Below, one piece after another: positions 6,782 through 13,399 of a stretch of 19,714 nucleotides of DNA (its first letter is position 1; every line of letters starts with the position of its first letter). A model generated the notes under the pieces. That model was not told the DNA's origin. It did no database searches and was given only the letters and a program-made list of their open reading frames with translations. Location: NCBI GenBank assembly GCA_036558305.1, contig DATBFX010000093.1, forward strand, positions 1-19,714. The letters run 5' to 3'. The position numbers were made by a program, and so were the translations under genes. This DNA comes from DATBFX01 sp036558305 (lineage in GTDB: Bacteria > Chloroflexota > Chloroflexia > Thermomicrobiales > UBA6265).

Positions 6782-7192
6782 GGTCACAGACGACGTCGTC
6801 GAGGCCAGCCCGGCTGGGTCCCGGTTGGTCGAGAGCGTCGTGGTGTAACGCTATCCAAATCGAAGTAACTAACGAATCGGAAGCCGAGGCGGCTCGAATC
6901 GGAGACCGATCCGCCGCCGTCGGCAGAGGACGGAATCACCGCCGAACACATCGGCCGAAAGGAGGGCACCATGACGACCAGGACGGCGTGACGACCTCGC
7001 GCCCATCGCGCCGAGGCGCTCACCACGCCGCGCCGTCTTCCCAGGAGTTTTCGGATCGATCGTGTTGAGACAAGGAGTTTGTTGGGCATGGCGTTCGACC
7101 GAATCCGCCGCGTTGACGAGCCTGCAATCGGCCTCGATCGGTCGCGGCGAGAAGCGCGACGCGCGAACGCCCAACCAGAGGGAGGACACCTG
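6782..7192. other. Long leader region between divergent kinase and AzoR genes
   Basis: About 410 bases hold no convincing full gene. On the plus strand there are three ribosome-binding matches: AGGAGG at 6960-6965 before a 6-codon ORF (6971-6991, MTTRTA then TGA), AAGGAG at 7072-7077 before in-frame ATG 7088, and GAGGGAGGA at 7178-7186 before GTG 7193. Only the last matches the family start of AzoR. Near-repeats CAGGAGTTTT and AAGGAGTTTG occur at 7042-7051 and 7072-7081. The short ORF could be a leader peptide. Confidence 0.4.
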
Positions 7193-7837
7193 GTGACCAC
7201 GATTCTACGCATCGACGCGAGCTCGCGCAGCACCGGTTCGGTCTCGCGCGCATTGGGAGACTACTTCGAGGAGGCCTGGCTCGACCTCAACCCGGACGAC
7301 CGCGTGCTTCGGCGCGACGTGGCCGCCGACCCGATCGGGCACATCGCCGACCGCACTATCGCCGGGTTTTACACCCCGGCCGACCAATTTACCGACGAGT
7401 TGAGTGCGGCCACCGCCTTCTCCGATCTCCTGATCGAGGAGATTCGAGAGGCCGACGTACTTCTGCTGACCGTTCCCATGTACAACTTCTCGCTTCCCTC
7501 CGCCCTCAAGGCATGGATCGACCAGGTCATTCGCATCGGCCACACGTTCTCCTACGACGGGACGGTTTTTACGGGGCTGGTGACCGACCGGCGGGCATTC
7601 GTCCTTTGTGCCTACGGCGCGGGCGGATACATCGGGGACGGCCCCGCCGCCGCGGCCGATTTCGTGGCGCCGTACTTGCGGTTCATCCTCGGCTTCCTGG
7701 GTATCGAAGACGTGCGCTTCTTCACCGTCGAGGCGACCGTGGGCGACGAAGTCACCCTCGCGGCGAGCATCGAGCGGGTGAAGCGCGAGATCGACGCGAC
7801 CGTCGCGGCCGCGACCATTACCGATATCGCCGCCTGA
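7193..7837 (+). CDS. azoR: FMN-dependent NAD(P)H azo/quinone reductase, AzoR type
   Basis: The 214-residue protein has a flavodoxin-like fold of the AzoR/NAD(P)H-quinone reductase family. ILRIDASSRSTGSVSRAL (4-21) forms the FMN phosphate loop, VLLLTVPMYNFSLPSALKAW (89-108) followed by IDQVIR is the family's signature FMN-binding segment, and YGAGGYIGDG (141-150) is the second flavin loop. The family reduces quinones and azo compounds by two electrons using NADH or NADPH, in the cytoplasm. GTG 7193 was chosen for the strong GAGGGAGGA site and because the fold starts at residue 4. ATG 7088 would add 35 polar residues absent from the family. It ends 62 bases before the exported-protein gene and may share its transcript. 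YodB, a B. subtilis HxlR relative, controls an azoreductase, so regulation by the HxlR protein at 125-547 is possible. Confidence 0.9.
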   Translation: MTTILRIDASSRSTGSVSRALGDYFEEAWLDLNPDDRVLRRDVAADPIGHIADRTIAGFYTPADQFTDELSAATAFSDLLIEEIREADVLLLTVPMYNFSLPSALKAWIDQVIRIGHTFSYDGTVFTGLVTDRRAFVLCAYGAGGYIGDGPAAAADFVAPYLRFILGFLGIEDVRFFTVEATVGDEVTLAASIERVKREIDATVAAATITDIAA

Positions 7838-7855
7838 ATGCCTCGCTTCTGACAA

Positions 7856-7879
7856 ACCGAATCGGTCTATTGCGCAATA
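7856..7879. promoter_or_regulatory. Adjacent palindromes upstream of the exported-protein gene
   Basis: ACCGAATCGGT (7856-7866, 5-bp arms around one base) is followed after one base by the perfect 12-bp palindrome TATTGCGCAATA (7868-7879). Both sit between the AzoR stop and the ribosome site of the exported protein. They look like an operator pair, and a protein binding here would separate expression of the two genes. Confidence 0.45.
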
Positions 7880-7899
7880 CTCAGAGAGGAGTCCCTTTG

Positions 7900-9144
7900 A
7901 TGTCTCGATCGACGCGTCCGTTCGTCAAGACCAAGCCCGCGTTGATGCTCGGCGTCATCGTCGCGCTCGTCCTTCTCCTCGGCGGCACCGGTTTCGCCCT
8001 CGCCCAGGACACCGCGACGCCCGCCGCACCCCCCGCGCCCGCCACCGCCGACAACTCGCAACCGGCGCCGCCGTCGATCGGCGCCGACATTCCGCTGACC
8101 TACTTCGGTCCCGCCCCCTCCTCGCTCGACCCGGAACTCGTCGGTCCCAAGCAGCTGCTGCGCTCCGGCACGCTCGACACGACCGCCGGCACGATCACGC
8201 TGCCGCTCTACCAGGGCCAGCTCGAGGACGGCCGCGCCGTCTGGTACGTCCTGACCGACACCAACGACAAGGGCAACGCCGACGCCCTCGGTCTCAACTA
8301 CTCGACCAAACTCACCTACGCCGCGGTCGGCAAGGCGATCCGGACGGCAACGTTGGAGAAAGACGCAACGCTCACCTTCAAGACCGGGGCCGTCGATTTC
8401 AAACCGGAGCGGACGGTCGTGCCGGGCGACGGCGCCAACCCCTTCCCGCCGAAGACCGCGACCCCCGGTTCGGTCGGCGACAAGGACTACAGCCCGCTGG
8501 TCAAAGTCACCAACGCCGGCGGCTTCGTCTACAACGCGCCGATCGTCGCCTTCGACGTCACCGCCGATCGGCTCAACGCCTTTTGCGACGGGAACCCGGA
8601 CGATGCGCTCGTCCACGACAAGGTCCTCGCCATCTGCCCGCGCGACCAGACGGTCACGCTTGCACTGACACCCGGTTTCAGCTTTGCCAAACCGGTCCTC
8701 TACCTGAGCACCGAGTCCTCCGACGAGGGCGTTGCCACGCTGGAGGGGGCGACGTTCGCGCCGGCGCTCCGCGACATCCCGGTTGGCCGCGACGACAGCG
8801 CCTTCAGCGCGCTGGAGCGGATTTTCGTCACGATCAATGGTCCCACCGGCAAGGGCAACCCGCAGCGCCAGGGGCTGAACTCCGCCCTGCTGGGTGAAGG
8901 CCGGGGACCGCTCAACGTCCTCGGCGGTATCCCGACCGTCGCCACCGACTACAGCCCGCTCTGGGATATCAACCTCGGCCAGTGGACACAGGAGGCGATC
9001 GACAAGGGTTATCGGTCCCGCGTTACCGACGAATTCCAGATCCTGGGTCTGGTCCAGCAGGGCTGGATCACCGGTCCCGGCGGTACGCCCTACGGGTCGA
9101 TCGGGGTCGTCGTCAACTGCCCGATCGTCTGGCGGTTCCTGTAG
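7900..9144 (+). CDS. Exported protein of unknown function with duplicated domain
   Basis: This 414-residue protein starts at ATG 7900 behind AGAGAGGAG (7883-7891). A signal peptide is clear: basic MSRSTRPFVKTK, a hydrophobic core to about residue 30, and an AxA-type site after ALA (about residue 35). No lipobox cysteine is present, so the protein is secreted or released rather than a lipoprotein. An Ala/Pro/Thr-rich linker follows to about residue 60. The body appears to hold two related halves: GRAVWYVLTDTNDKGNADAL in the first aligns with KPVLYLSTESSDEGVATLEG in the second, and each half ends near a DYSPL motif. Three cysteines remain in the mature part. I do not recognise a characterised function, and no enzyme motif is visible. 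It follows AzoR by 62 bases. Confidence 0.85.
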   Translation: MSRSTRPFVKTKPALMLGVIVALVLLLGGTGFALAQDTATPAAPPAPATADNSQPAPPSIGADIPLTYFGPAPSSLDPELVGPKQLLRSGTLDTTAGTITLPLYQGQLEDGRAVWYVLTDTNDKGNADALGLNYSTKLTYAAVGKAIRTATLEKDATLTFKTGAVDFKPERTVVPGDGANPFPPKTATPGSVGDKDYSPLVKVTNAGGFVYNAPIVAFDVTADRLNAFCDGNPDDALVHDKVLAICPRDQTVTLALTPGFSFAKPVLYLSTESSDEGVATLEGATFAPALRDIPVGRDDSAFSALERIFVTINGPTGKGNPQRQGLNSALLGEGRGPLNVLGGIPTVATDYSPLWDINLGQWTQEAIDKGYRSRVTDEFQILGLVQQGWITGPGGTPYGSIGVVVNCPIVWRFL

Positions 9145-9177
9145 CGCCGTCAGGTACCAGTCGTCGGTCGTCGGTGG

Positions 9178-9209
9178 GCCGGGGTCGGGGAGCGCCCCCC
9201 GACCCCGGC
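9178..9209 (+). terminator. Terminator-like hairpin after the exported-protein gene
   Basis: A perfect 13-bp GC stem (9178-9190 with 9197-9209) has a 6-base loop and lies 33 bases past the stop. Only a short CTTT follows, so it is a weak intrinsic terminator candidate. Two TCGTCGG heptamers (9161-9174) sit just before it, and an 8-bp inverted repeat (9208-9215 with 9233-9240) just after. Confidence 0.6.
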
Positions 9210-9227
9210 TCGCCTTTGCGCCGCGGT

Positions 9228-9256
9228 TTGCCAGGCGAGCAGACTAGGGTTACATT
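9228..9256 (+). promoter_or_regulatory. Candidate promoter of the F420 operon
   Basis: TTGCCA (9228-9233), a 17-bp spacer and TACATT (9251-9256) form a plausible sigma70-like promoter. It is downstream of the preceding hairpin and about 190 bases before the first gene of the F420 operon. The intervening leader contains heptamer hairpin 2. Confidence 0.4.
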
Positions 9257-9366
9257 TGGGAAGTATTGACGGAGCCGGAACCGAACAGACCGCCCCGGCG
9301 CCACGGCGACGGACTGGCGCGTCTCCCGATTCCGGGCGATGATACGGGCAGAGGACGGAGTAGTCG

Positions 9367-9426
9367 GTAGACAGTAGTCAGCAGTCAGAACGAGTCGAGT
9401 TTCTCTGACTGCTGACTACTGTCTAC
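9367..9426. repeat. Heptamer hairpin 2: 22- to 23-bp perfect inverted repeat
   Basis: Arms 9367-9389 and 9404-9426 are exact reverse complements with a 14-base loop. A G-T wobble and two more pairs extend the stem outward to 9364-9429. The left side is a heptamer run from 9360: GTAGTCG, GTAGACA, GTAGTCA, GCAGTCA. The stem ends 22 bases before the start of the PPOX F420 gene, and the GAGGAG ribosome site lies in that gap. Sequence is unrelated to hairpins 1 and 3, but the construction is the same. Confidence 0.9.
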
Positions 9427-9448
9427 TGAGTACTGGTCGAGGAGCAAC

Positions 9449-9874
9449 ATGGACAACGGGAAACTGACCCCGGCGATGCGGGCGTTTCTGGAGGAGAAGC
9501 GGTTCGCGTCGCTGGCGACGATCAACCCGGACGGATCGCCGCAGCAGACCGTGATGTGGTACCTGCCGCAGGGCGACAAGATCATGATGAACACGCGGCG
9601 CGGCCGGAAGAAGGACCAGAATCTGCTGCGCGACCGCCGCGCCTCGATTTGCGTCGAAGACGGTTACCGGTTCGTCAGCATCGGCGGCACCGTCGAGTTG
9701 ATCGAAGACGACCAGGCGCGGTGCCAGGCCGACATCAAGGCGCTGGCGACCCGCTACCACGGTCCGGCGCGCGCCGAGGAACAGGTGCGGGAGACCTTTA
9801 GCAAACAGGAACGGATCACCATCCTCCTCTCGATCGACCAGGTCCTGACCGACGGTTTCGACGACCAGGCATGA
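9449..9874 (+). CDS. PPOX-class F420-dependent oxidoreductase
   Basis: The 141-residue protein is a split beta-barrel of the pyridoxamine-phosphate-oxidase-like superfamily, in the F420-binding branch (Rv1155-like). FASLATINPDGSPQQTVMWY (19-38) forms the first strands, MMNTRRGRKKDQNLLRDRRA (46-65) followed by SICVED is the characteristic basic cofactor-phosphate region, and FVSIGGTVELIEDD (75-88) follows. Members reduce substrates such as biliverdin or enoates with F420H2, or simply bind F420. The start is set by GAGGAG at 9439-9444, with a short 4-base gap. Only 13 bases separate it from cofD, so it is the first gene of the F420 operon. Its presence at the head of the operon suggests either a cofactor-handling role or early demand for F420. 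The substrate is not known. Confidence 0.92.
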   Translation: MDNGKLTPAMRAFLEEKRFASLATINPDGSPQQTVMWYLPQGDKIMMNTRRGRKKDQNLLRDRRASICVEDGYRFVSIGGTVELIEDDQARCQADIKALATRYHGPARAEEQVRETFSKQERITILLSIDQVLTDGFDDQA

Positions 9875-9887
9875 AGGACACCCGACC

Positions 9888-10841
9888 GTGATCGTCGCAC
9901 TGGCCGGCGGCGTCGGCGGCGCCAAGATGGCGCAGGGCTTGGCGCTCGCGCTCCCTCCCGGCGAGCTGACCGTCGTCGTCAACACCGCCGACGACTTCGA
10001 TCTCTACGGGTTGCGGATCTGTCCCGATCTCGACACCGTGCTCTACACGTTGGCCGGTCTCGCCAACCCCGCCACCGGCTGGGGCATCGCCGGCGACAGT
10101 CACCACGCTCTCGACGCCATCGCCCGCCTCGGCCGCGATCCCTGGTTCCTCCTCGGCGACCAGGACTTCGCCACCCACATCCTCCGCACCGAGCGCCTGC
10201 GCGAAGGTGCGACGTTAAGCAACGTCACCGCCGAGTTTACTGCCGCCCTCGGGATCGCCTCGTCGATCCTGCCGATGACGGACGATCCCGTGGCGACGTT
10301 CGTCCAGACACCTGATGGCGATCTCGACTTCCAGGAATACTTCGTGCATCGTCGGCAACAGGACGACGTCACCGGGGTCGTCTTCCGCGGCGCCGCCCGC
10401 GCGCGGGCCGGTGCCGCCGCGCTGGCGGCGATCGCGGCGGCCGAGGCGGTCGTGTTCTGCCCGTCGAACCCGATCGTCAGCATCGGCCCGATCCTTGCCG
10501 TCCCCGGTTTCCGCGCGGCGCTGCTTCGCACCGGCGCACCGCGGATCGCGATCAGCCCGATCGTCGGCGGCAAAGCCTTGAAAGGACCGGCCGACCGCAT
10601 GCTGAAAACCCTCGGTCACGACGTCTCGGCGGCCGGGGTCGCCGCCCTCTATGCCGACCTCATCGACGGTTTCGTGATCGACGAGCAAGACCGCGACCTC
10701 GCCGACCGGATCGCCGCTTCCGGCGTTCGCGTTCTGGTGACGCAAACCGTCATGGGCGACGCCGCCGATCGTCGCCGTCTCGGCGAGGAGGTCCTCGCGT
10801 TCGGCCGCTCGTTGGCGCGGGCAAGCGTGGTGGCGTCATGA
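9888..10841 (+). CDS. cofD: CofD/FbiA, 2-phospho-L-lactate or phosphoenolpyruvyl transferase
   Basis: This 317-residue protein joins FO to a three-carbon phosphoacid donated by its GDP adduct, giving F420-0 or dehydro-F420-0. It shows the CofD pattern: IVALAGGVGGAKMAQGL (2-18), VVVNTADDF (29-37) with the metal-binding Asp pair, LRICPDLDTVLY (42-53), FQEYFV (148-153), CPSNPIVSIGPIL (191-203) and SPIVGGKALKGPADRML (223-239). Length is normal for the family. It begins with GTG 9888, 13 bases after the PPOX stop, with GAAGGA upstream. Its TGA overlaps the ATG of cofC (ATGA), implying translational coupling. The enzyme is cytoplasmic. FO synthase, which makes its acceptor, is not in this window. 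Confidence 0.96.
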   Translation: MIVALAGGVGGAKMAQGLALALPPGELTVVVNTADDFDLYGLRICPDLDTVLYTLAGLANPATGWGIAGDSHHALDAIARLGRDPWFLLGDQDFATHILRTERLREGATLSNVTAEFTAALGIASSILPMTDDPVATFVQTPDGDLDFQEYFVHRRQQDDVTGVVFRGAARARAGAAALAAIAAAEAVVFCPSNPIVSIGPILAVPGFRAALLRTGAPRIAISPIVGGKALKGPADRMLKTLGHDVSAAGVAALYADLIDGFVIDEQDRDLADRIAASGVRVLVTQTVMGDAADRRRLGEEVLAFGRSLARASVVAS

Positions 10842-11518
10842 CCGGCAGCGTCGTCGCGGTCGTCCCGATCCGCTCGCTGACCGGCGGCAAAACCCGTCTT
10901 GCCGGCGTCCTCACGCCGGAGGCACGAACTGCTCTCACCCGGCGGATGCTCTGCAGCGTGGTCCGCGCCGCGCTGGACTCCGGCAGCATCAAGACCGTCG
11001 CCGTCGTCAGCCCCGACCCGGCGGCCCTGGACCTCGCCGCAAGTCTCGACCCTGCCGTCGTCCCCCTCCGCCAAGCGGACGAGAGACCGGGACTCAACCC
11101 TGCTCTCGCCGAGGGCGTCGCGTTCGCCGCCGGCCGGGGCGCCGCGGCGGCCCTTATCCTCTTCGGCGATCTGCCACTCCTGACCGGCGACGACGTCCGC
11201 AACCTCTTGCGCCGCGACGCCCCGGTCGTCCTCGCGCCGGACCGCCACGGCACCGGCACCAACGCACTGATGCTGCGGCTCGGCACCGGTCCCGACGACG
11301 GCCGCGATTTCGCCTTCCACTTCGGACCGGGAAGCTACGCCAAGCACGTCGACGAAGCCCACCGCCTCGGTCTCGACGTGGCGACTTCGCTGGCGGCCGG
11401 CACCGCACTCGACCTCGACACGCCGGACGACCTCCGCCGCGTCCTGAGCGCCGAAGCCGTCGCCGGCGACGAAGAGCTGTCCGAGATCGAGCCCGCCTTG
11501 CGTGACATCGCCCGATGA
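10838..11518 (+). CDS. cofC: CofC/FbiD, guanylyltransferase of F420 synthesis
   Basis: The 226-residue protein activates phospholactate or phosphoenolpyruvate with GTP to the GDP ester used by CofD. VVAVVPIRSLTGGKTRLAGV (5-24) is the nucleotide-binding start of this nucleotidyltransferase fold, FGDLPLL (109-115) carries the metal-binding Asp, and LAPDRHGTGTNAL (132-144) with FHFGPGSYAKH (160s) are CofC family segments. It overlaps cofD by 4 bases at its start and cofE by 4 bases at its end, so all three should be made in step. Whether the donor is phospholactate or phosphoenolpyruvate cannot be told reliably from the sequence. In most bacteria studied it is phosphoenolpyruvate. Confidence 0.95.
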   Translation: MTGSVVAVVPIRSLTGGKTRLAGVLTPEARTALTRRMLCSVVRAALDSGSIKTVAVVSPDPAALDLAASLDPAVVPLRQADERPGLNPALAEGVAFAAGRGAAAALILFGDLPLLTGDDVRNLLRRDAPVVLAPDRHGTGTNALMLRLGTGPDDGRDFAFHFGPGSYAKHVDEAHRLGLDVATSLAAGTALDLDTPDDLRRVLSAEAVAGDEELSEIEPALRDIAR

Positions 11519-12291
11519 GCGCCGCCAGCCACCAACCCGCCGAGCTTCGCCTGATCGGTCTGCCGGGTCTCCCCGAGGTCAAACCCGGCGACGACCTGCC
11601 GGCCCTGATCGCAACGGCGATCGAGGACTCCGGCACTGGGCTGGAAACCGGCGACGTCCTGGTGGTCACCCAGAAGATCGTCAGCAAGGCGGAGGGGCGA
11701 CTCGTCCACCTGCCGGAGATCGAGCCGTCCGCGCTGGCGCGTCGTTTCGCGGCGCAATACGACAAGGACGCCCGCCAGGTCGAGGTCGTGCTACGGGAAT
11801 CGGTCCGCATCGTGCGGATGGACCGCGGGGTGATCATCTCGGAAACGACGCACGGGTTCGTCTGCGCCAACGCCGGCGTCGACGCCTCCAACGTTGCACC
11901 AGAGACCGTCTGTCTGCTGCCCGTCGACCCCGACGCCTCCGCCGCGGCGATCCGCGAGGCCCTCGCCCGCCGTTTCGGCGTCGCGCCGGGCGTGATCGTT
12001 TCGGACTCGTTCGGTCGGCCCTGGCGCAACGGCATCGTCAACGTCGCGATCGGCGTCGCCGGTCTCGCCCCGCTCGCCGACTACCGCGGGCAATACGACG
12101 CCAGCGGCTACGAACTCCACGTCACGGTCCTCGCCGTCGCCGACGAACTGGCCGCGGCGGCCGAGCTGGTGATGAACAAACTCGACGCGCGGCCGGTCGT
12201 CCTGGTGCGGGGGTTCGTCCCGCCCACGGACCATCCGCCCGGTACCGGGCACGACCTCGTCCTCGACCCGGCGAGGGACCTATTCCGATAG
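11515..12291 (+). CDS. cofE: CofE, F420-0 gamma-glutamyl ligase (single domain)
   Basis: The 258-residue protein adds gamma-linked glutamates to F420-0 using GTP. Family segments are VVTQKIVSKAEGR (50-62), ETTHGFVCANAGVDASNV (110-127) and VSDSFGRPWRNGIVNVAIG (162-180). In mycobacterial FbiB the same domain is fused to a C-terminal nitroreductase-like domain of about 200 residues that reduces dehydro-F420-0. Here that domain is missing and the length is that of archaeal CofE, so the reductase must be encoded elsewhere or be a different protein. ATG 11515 overlaps the cofC stop. The TAG stop lies in the first bases of heptamer hairpin 3. Confidence 0.95.
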   Translation: MSAASHQPAELRLIGLPGLPEVKPGDDLPALIATAIEDSGTGLETGDVLVVTQKIVSKAEGRLVHLPEIEPSALARRFAAQYDKDARQVEVVLRESVRIVRMDRGVIISETTHGFVCANAGVDASNVAPETVCLLPVDPDASAAAIREALARRFGVAPGVIVSDSFGRPWRNGIVNVAIGVAGLAPLADYRGQYDASGYELHVTVLAVADELAAAAELVMNKLDARPVVLVRGFVPPTDHPPGTGHDLVLDPARDLFR

Positions 12292-12360
12292 GGCGGAAGG
12301 CGGAGGGCGGAAGGCGGAACGATTCGCTATCCCCGCCTTCCGCCCTCCGCCTTCCGCCCT
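12290..12360. repeat. Heptamer hairpin 3: 28-bp perfect inverted repeat
   Basis: Arms 12290-12317 and 12333-12360 are exact reverse complements with a 15-base loop. From 12291 the left arm is four heptamers, GGGCGGA, AGGCGGA, GGGCGGA, AGGCGGA. The left arm begins inside the cofE stop codon, and the right arm ends 22 bases before the start of the FGD-like gene, with AAGGGA (12368-12373) in the gap. Such a stem should form strongly in mRNA and could tune the ratio between cofactor synthesis and the enzyme downstream. No T-tract follows. Confidence 0.92.
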
Positions 12361-12382
12361 CCGTCCGAAGGGAAGCGGCACC

Positions 12383-13372
12383 ATGGGTATCCTCGGGTAC
12401 GCGGCGAGTTTCGAGCAGTTCCATCCGACCGACATGCTGACGTGGTCGAAGCAGGCGGAGCAAAACGGGTTCGCGGCGGTGATGGCGTCGGACCACTTCC
12501 ACCCGTGGGTGCCGTCGCAGGGGCATTCGGCGTTCGTCTGGTCGTGGATGGGGGCGCTGGGAATCGAGACGAAGCTGCGCTTCGGGACGGGGGTCACGCC
12601 GCCTGGGTATCGGTACCACCCGGCGATCCTGGCGCAGGCGGCGGCGACGTTGGAGGCGATGTTCCCCGGCCGCTTCTACCTCGGGCTGGGCGCGGGCGAG
12701 GCGCTGAACGAGCACATCACCGGCGACTACTGGCCGGAGGCGCCCGTGCGGTTGGAACGCCTGGCCGAGTCGATCGAGATCATCCAGCAACTCTTCAGCG
12801 GCAAGGTCGTCAAATACCGCTCGCAGCATTTCAACGTCGAGAGCGCCAAACTCTACACGCTGCCGCCGTCGCCGCCGCCGATCTACGTCGCCACCGCCGG
12901 TCCGATCCAGTCGTACCGGACCGGCAAGATGACCGACGGATTGATCACCGTCGGCGCGGCGGACGAGAAGATCAAGATGCTGATCGAGCGGTTCGAGAAG
13001 GGGGCGCGCGAGGCCGGCAAAGACCCGTCAAAGATGCCGAAGATCATCCAGTTCAAGATCTCGTTCGCCGCGACCGAAGAGGAGGCCGTCGCCCAGGCGA
13101 TCAAGGAGTGGCCGAACGGCGGGATGGCCTTCCCGAAGGGCGACATCCGCAACCCCGAAGACTTCGAGGCGATGGCCAAACTGGTCAAACCCGAGCACTT
13201 CAAGAACCGCGTCCTGATGACCCCGGACCTCGCCCAGCACACCGCGCTGGTCCAGCACTACATCGACCTCGGGTTCACCGAGATCTACGTCCACAACGTC
13301 GGCCGCAACCAGGAAGCCTTCATCAAGGCATACGGTAAAGAGGTGATCCCGGCGCTGAAGTGGCCGGCATAG
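12383..13372 (+). CDS. F420-dependent oxidoreductase, luciferase-like, glucose-6-phosphate dehydrogenase type
   Basis: The 329-residue TIM-barrel protein belongs to the F420-dependent luciferase-like family and is closest in pattern to mycobacterial Fgd1. SDHFHPW (36-42) supplies His38 and Trp42, GAGEALNEHITG (103-114) supplies Glu106, and the F420-contacting SWMGALG (54-60) is present; these match Fgd1 His40, Trp44 and Glu109. Of the three Fgd1 residues that hold the sugar phosphate, Lys259 and Arg283 appear kept (Lys252, Arg276), but the position of Lys198 falls on Ala192-Ala193. It may therefore reduce F420 with a sugar phosphate other than glucose 6-phosphate, or with another alcohol. It follows cofE by 91 bases that are mostly hairpin. 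In the cell it would be the main source of F420H2 for the other F420 enzymes here. Confidence 0.9.
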   Translation: MGILGYAASFEQFHPTDMLTWSKQAEQNGFAAVMASDHFHPWVPSQGHSAFVWSWMGALGIETKLRFGTGVTPPGYRYHPAILAQAAATLEAMFPGRFYLGLGAGEALNEHITGDYWPEAPVRLERLAESIEIIQQLFSGKVVKYRSQHFNVESAKLYTLPPSPPPIYVATAGPIQSYRTGKMTDGLITVGAADEKIKMLIERFEKGAREAGKDPSKMPKIIQFKISFAATEEEAVAQAIKEWPNGGMAFPKGDIRNPEDFEAMAKLVKPEHFKNRVLMTPDLAQHTALVQHYIDLGFTEIYVHNVGRNQEAFIKAYGKEVIPALKWPA

Positions 13373-13399
13373 AACCGAATCTCGCTCCTAAGCTGAGAC

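Noticed and set aside
1313..12360. CRISPR-like array for the heptamer elements
   Set aside because: Units are 7 bp without spacers and are mirrored in hairpins; there are no cas genes.
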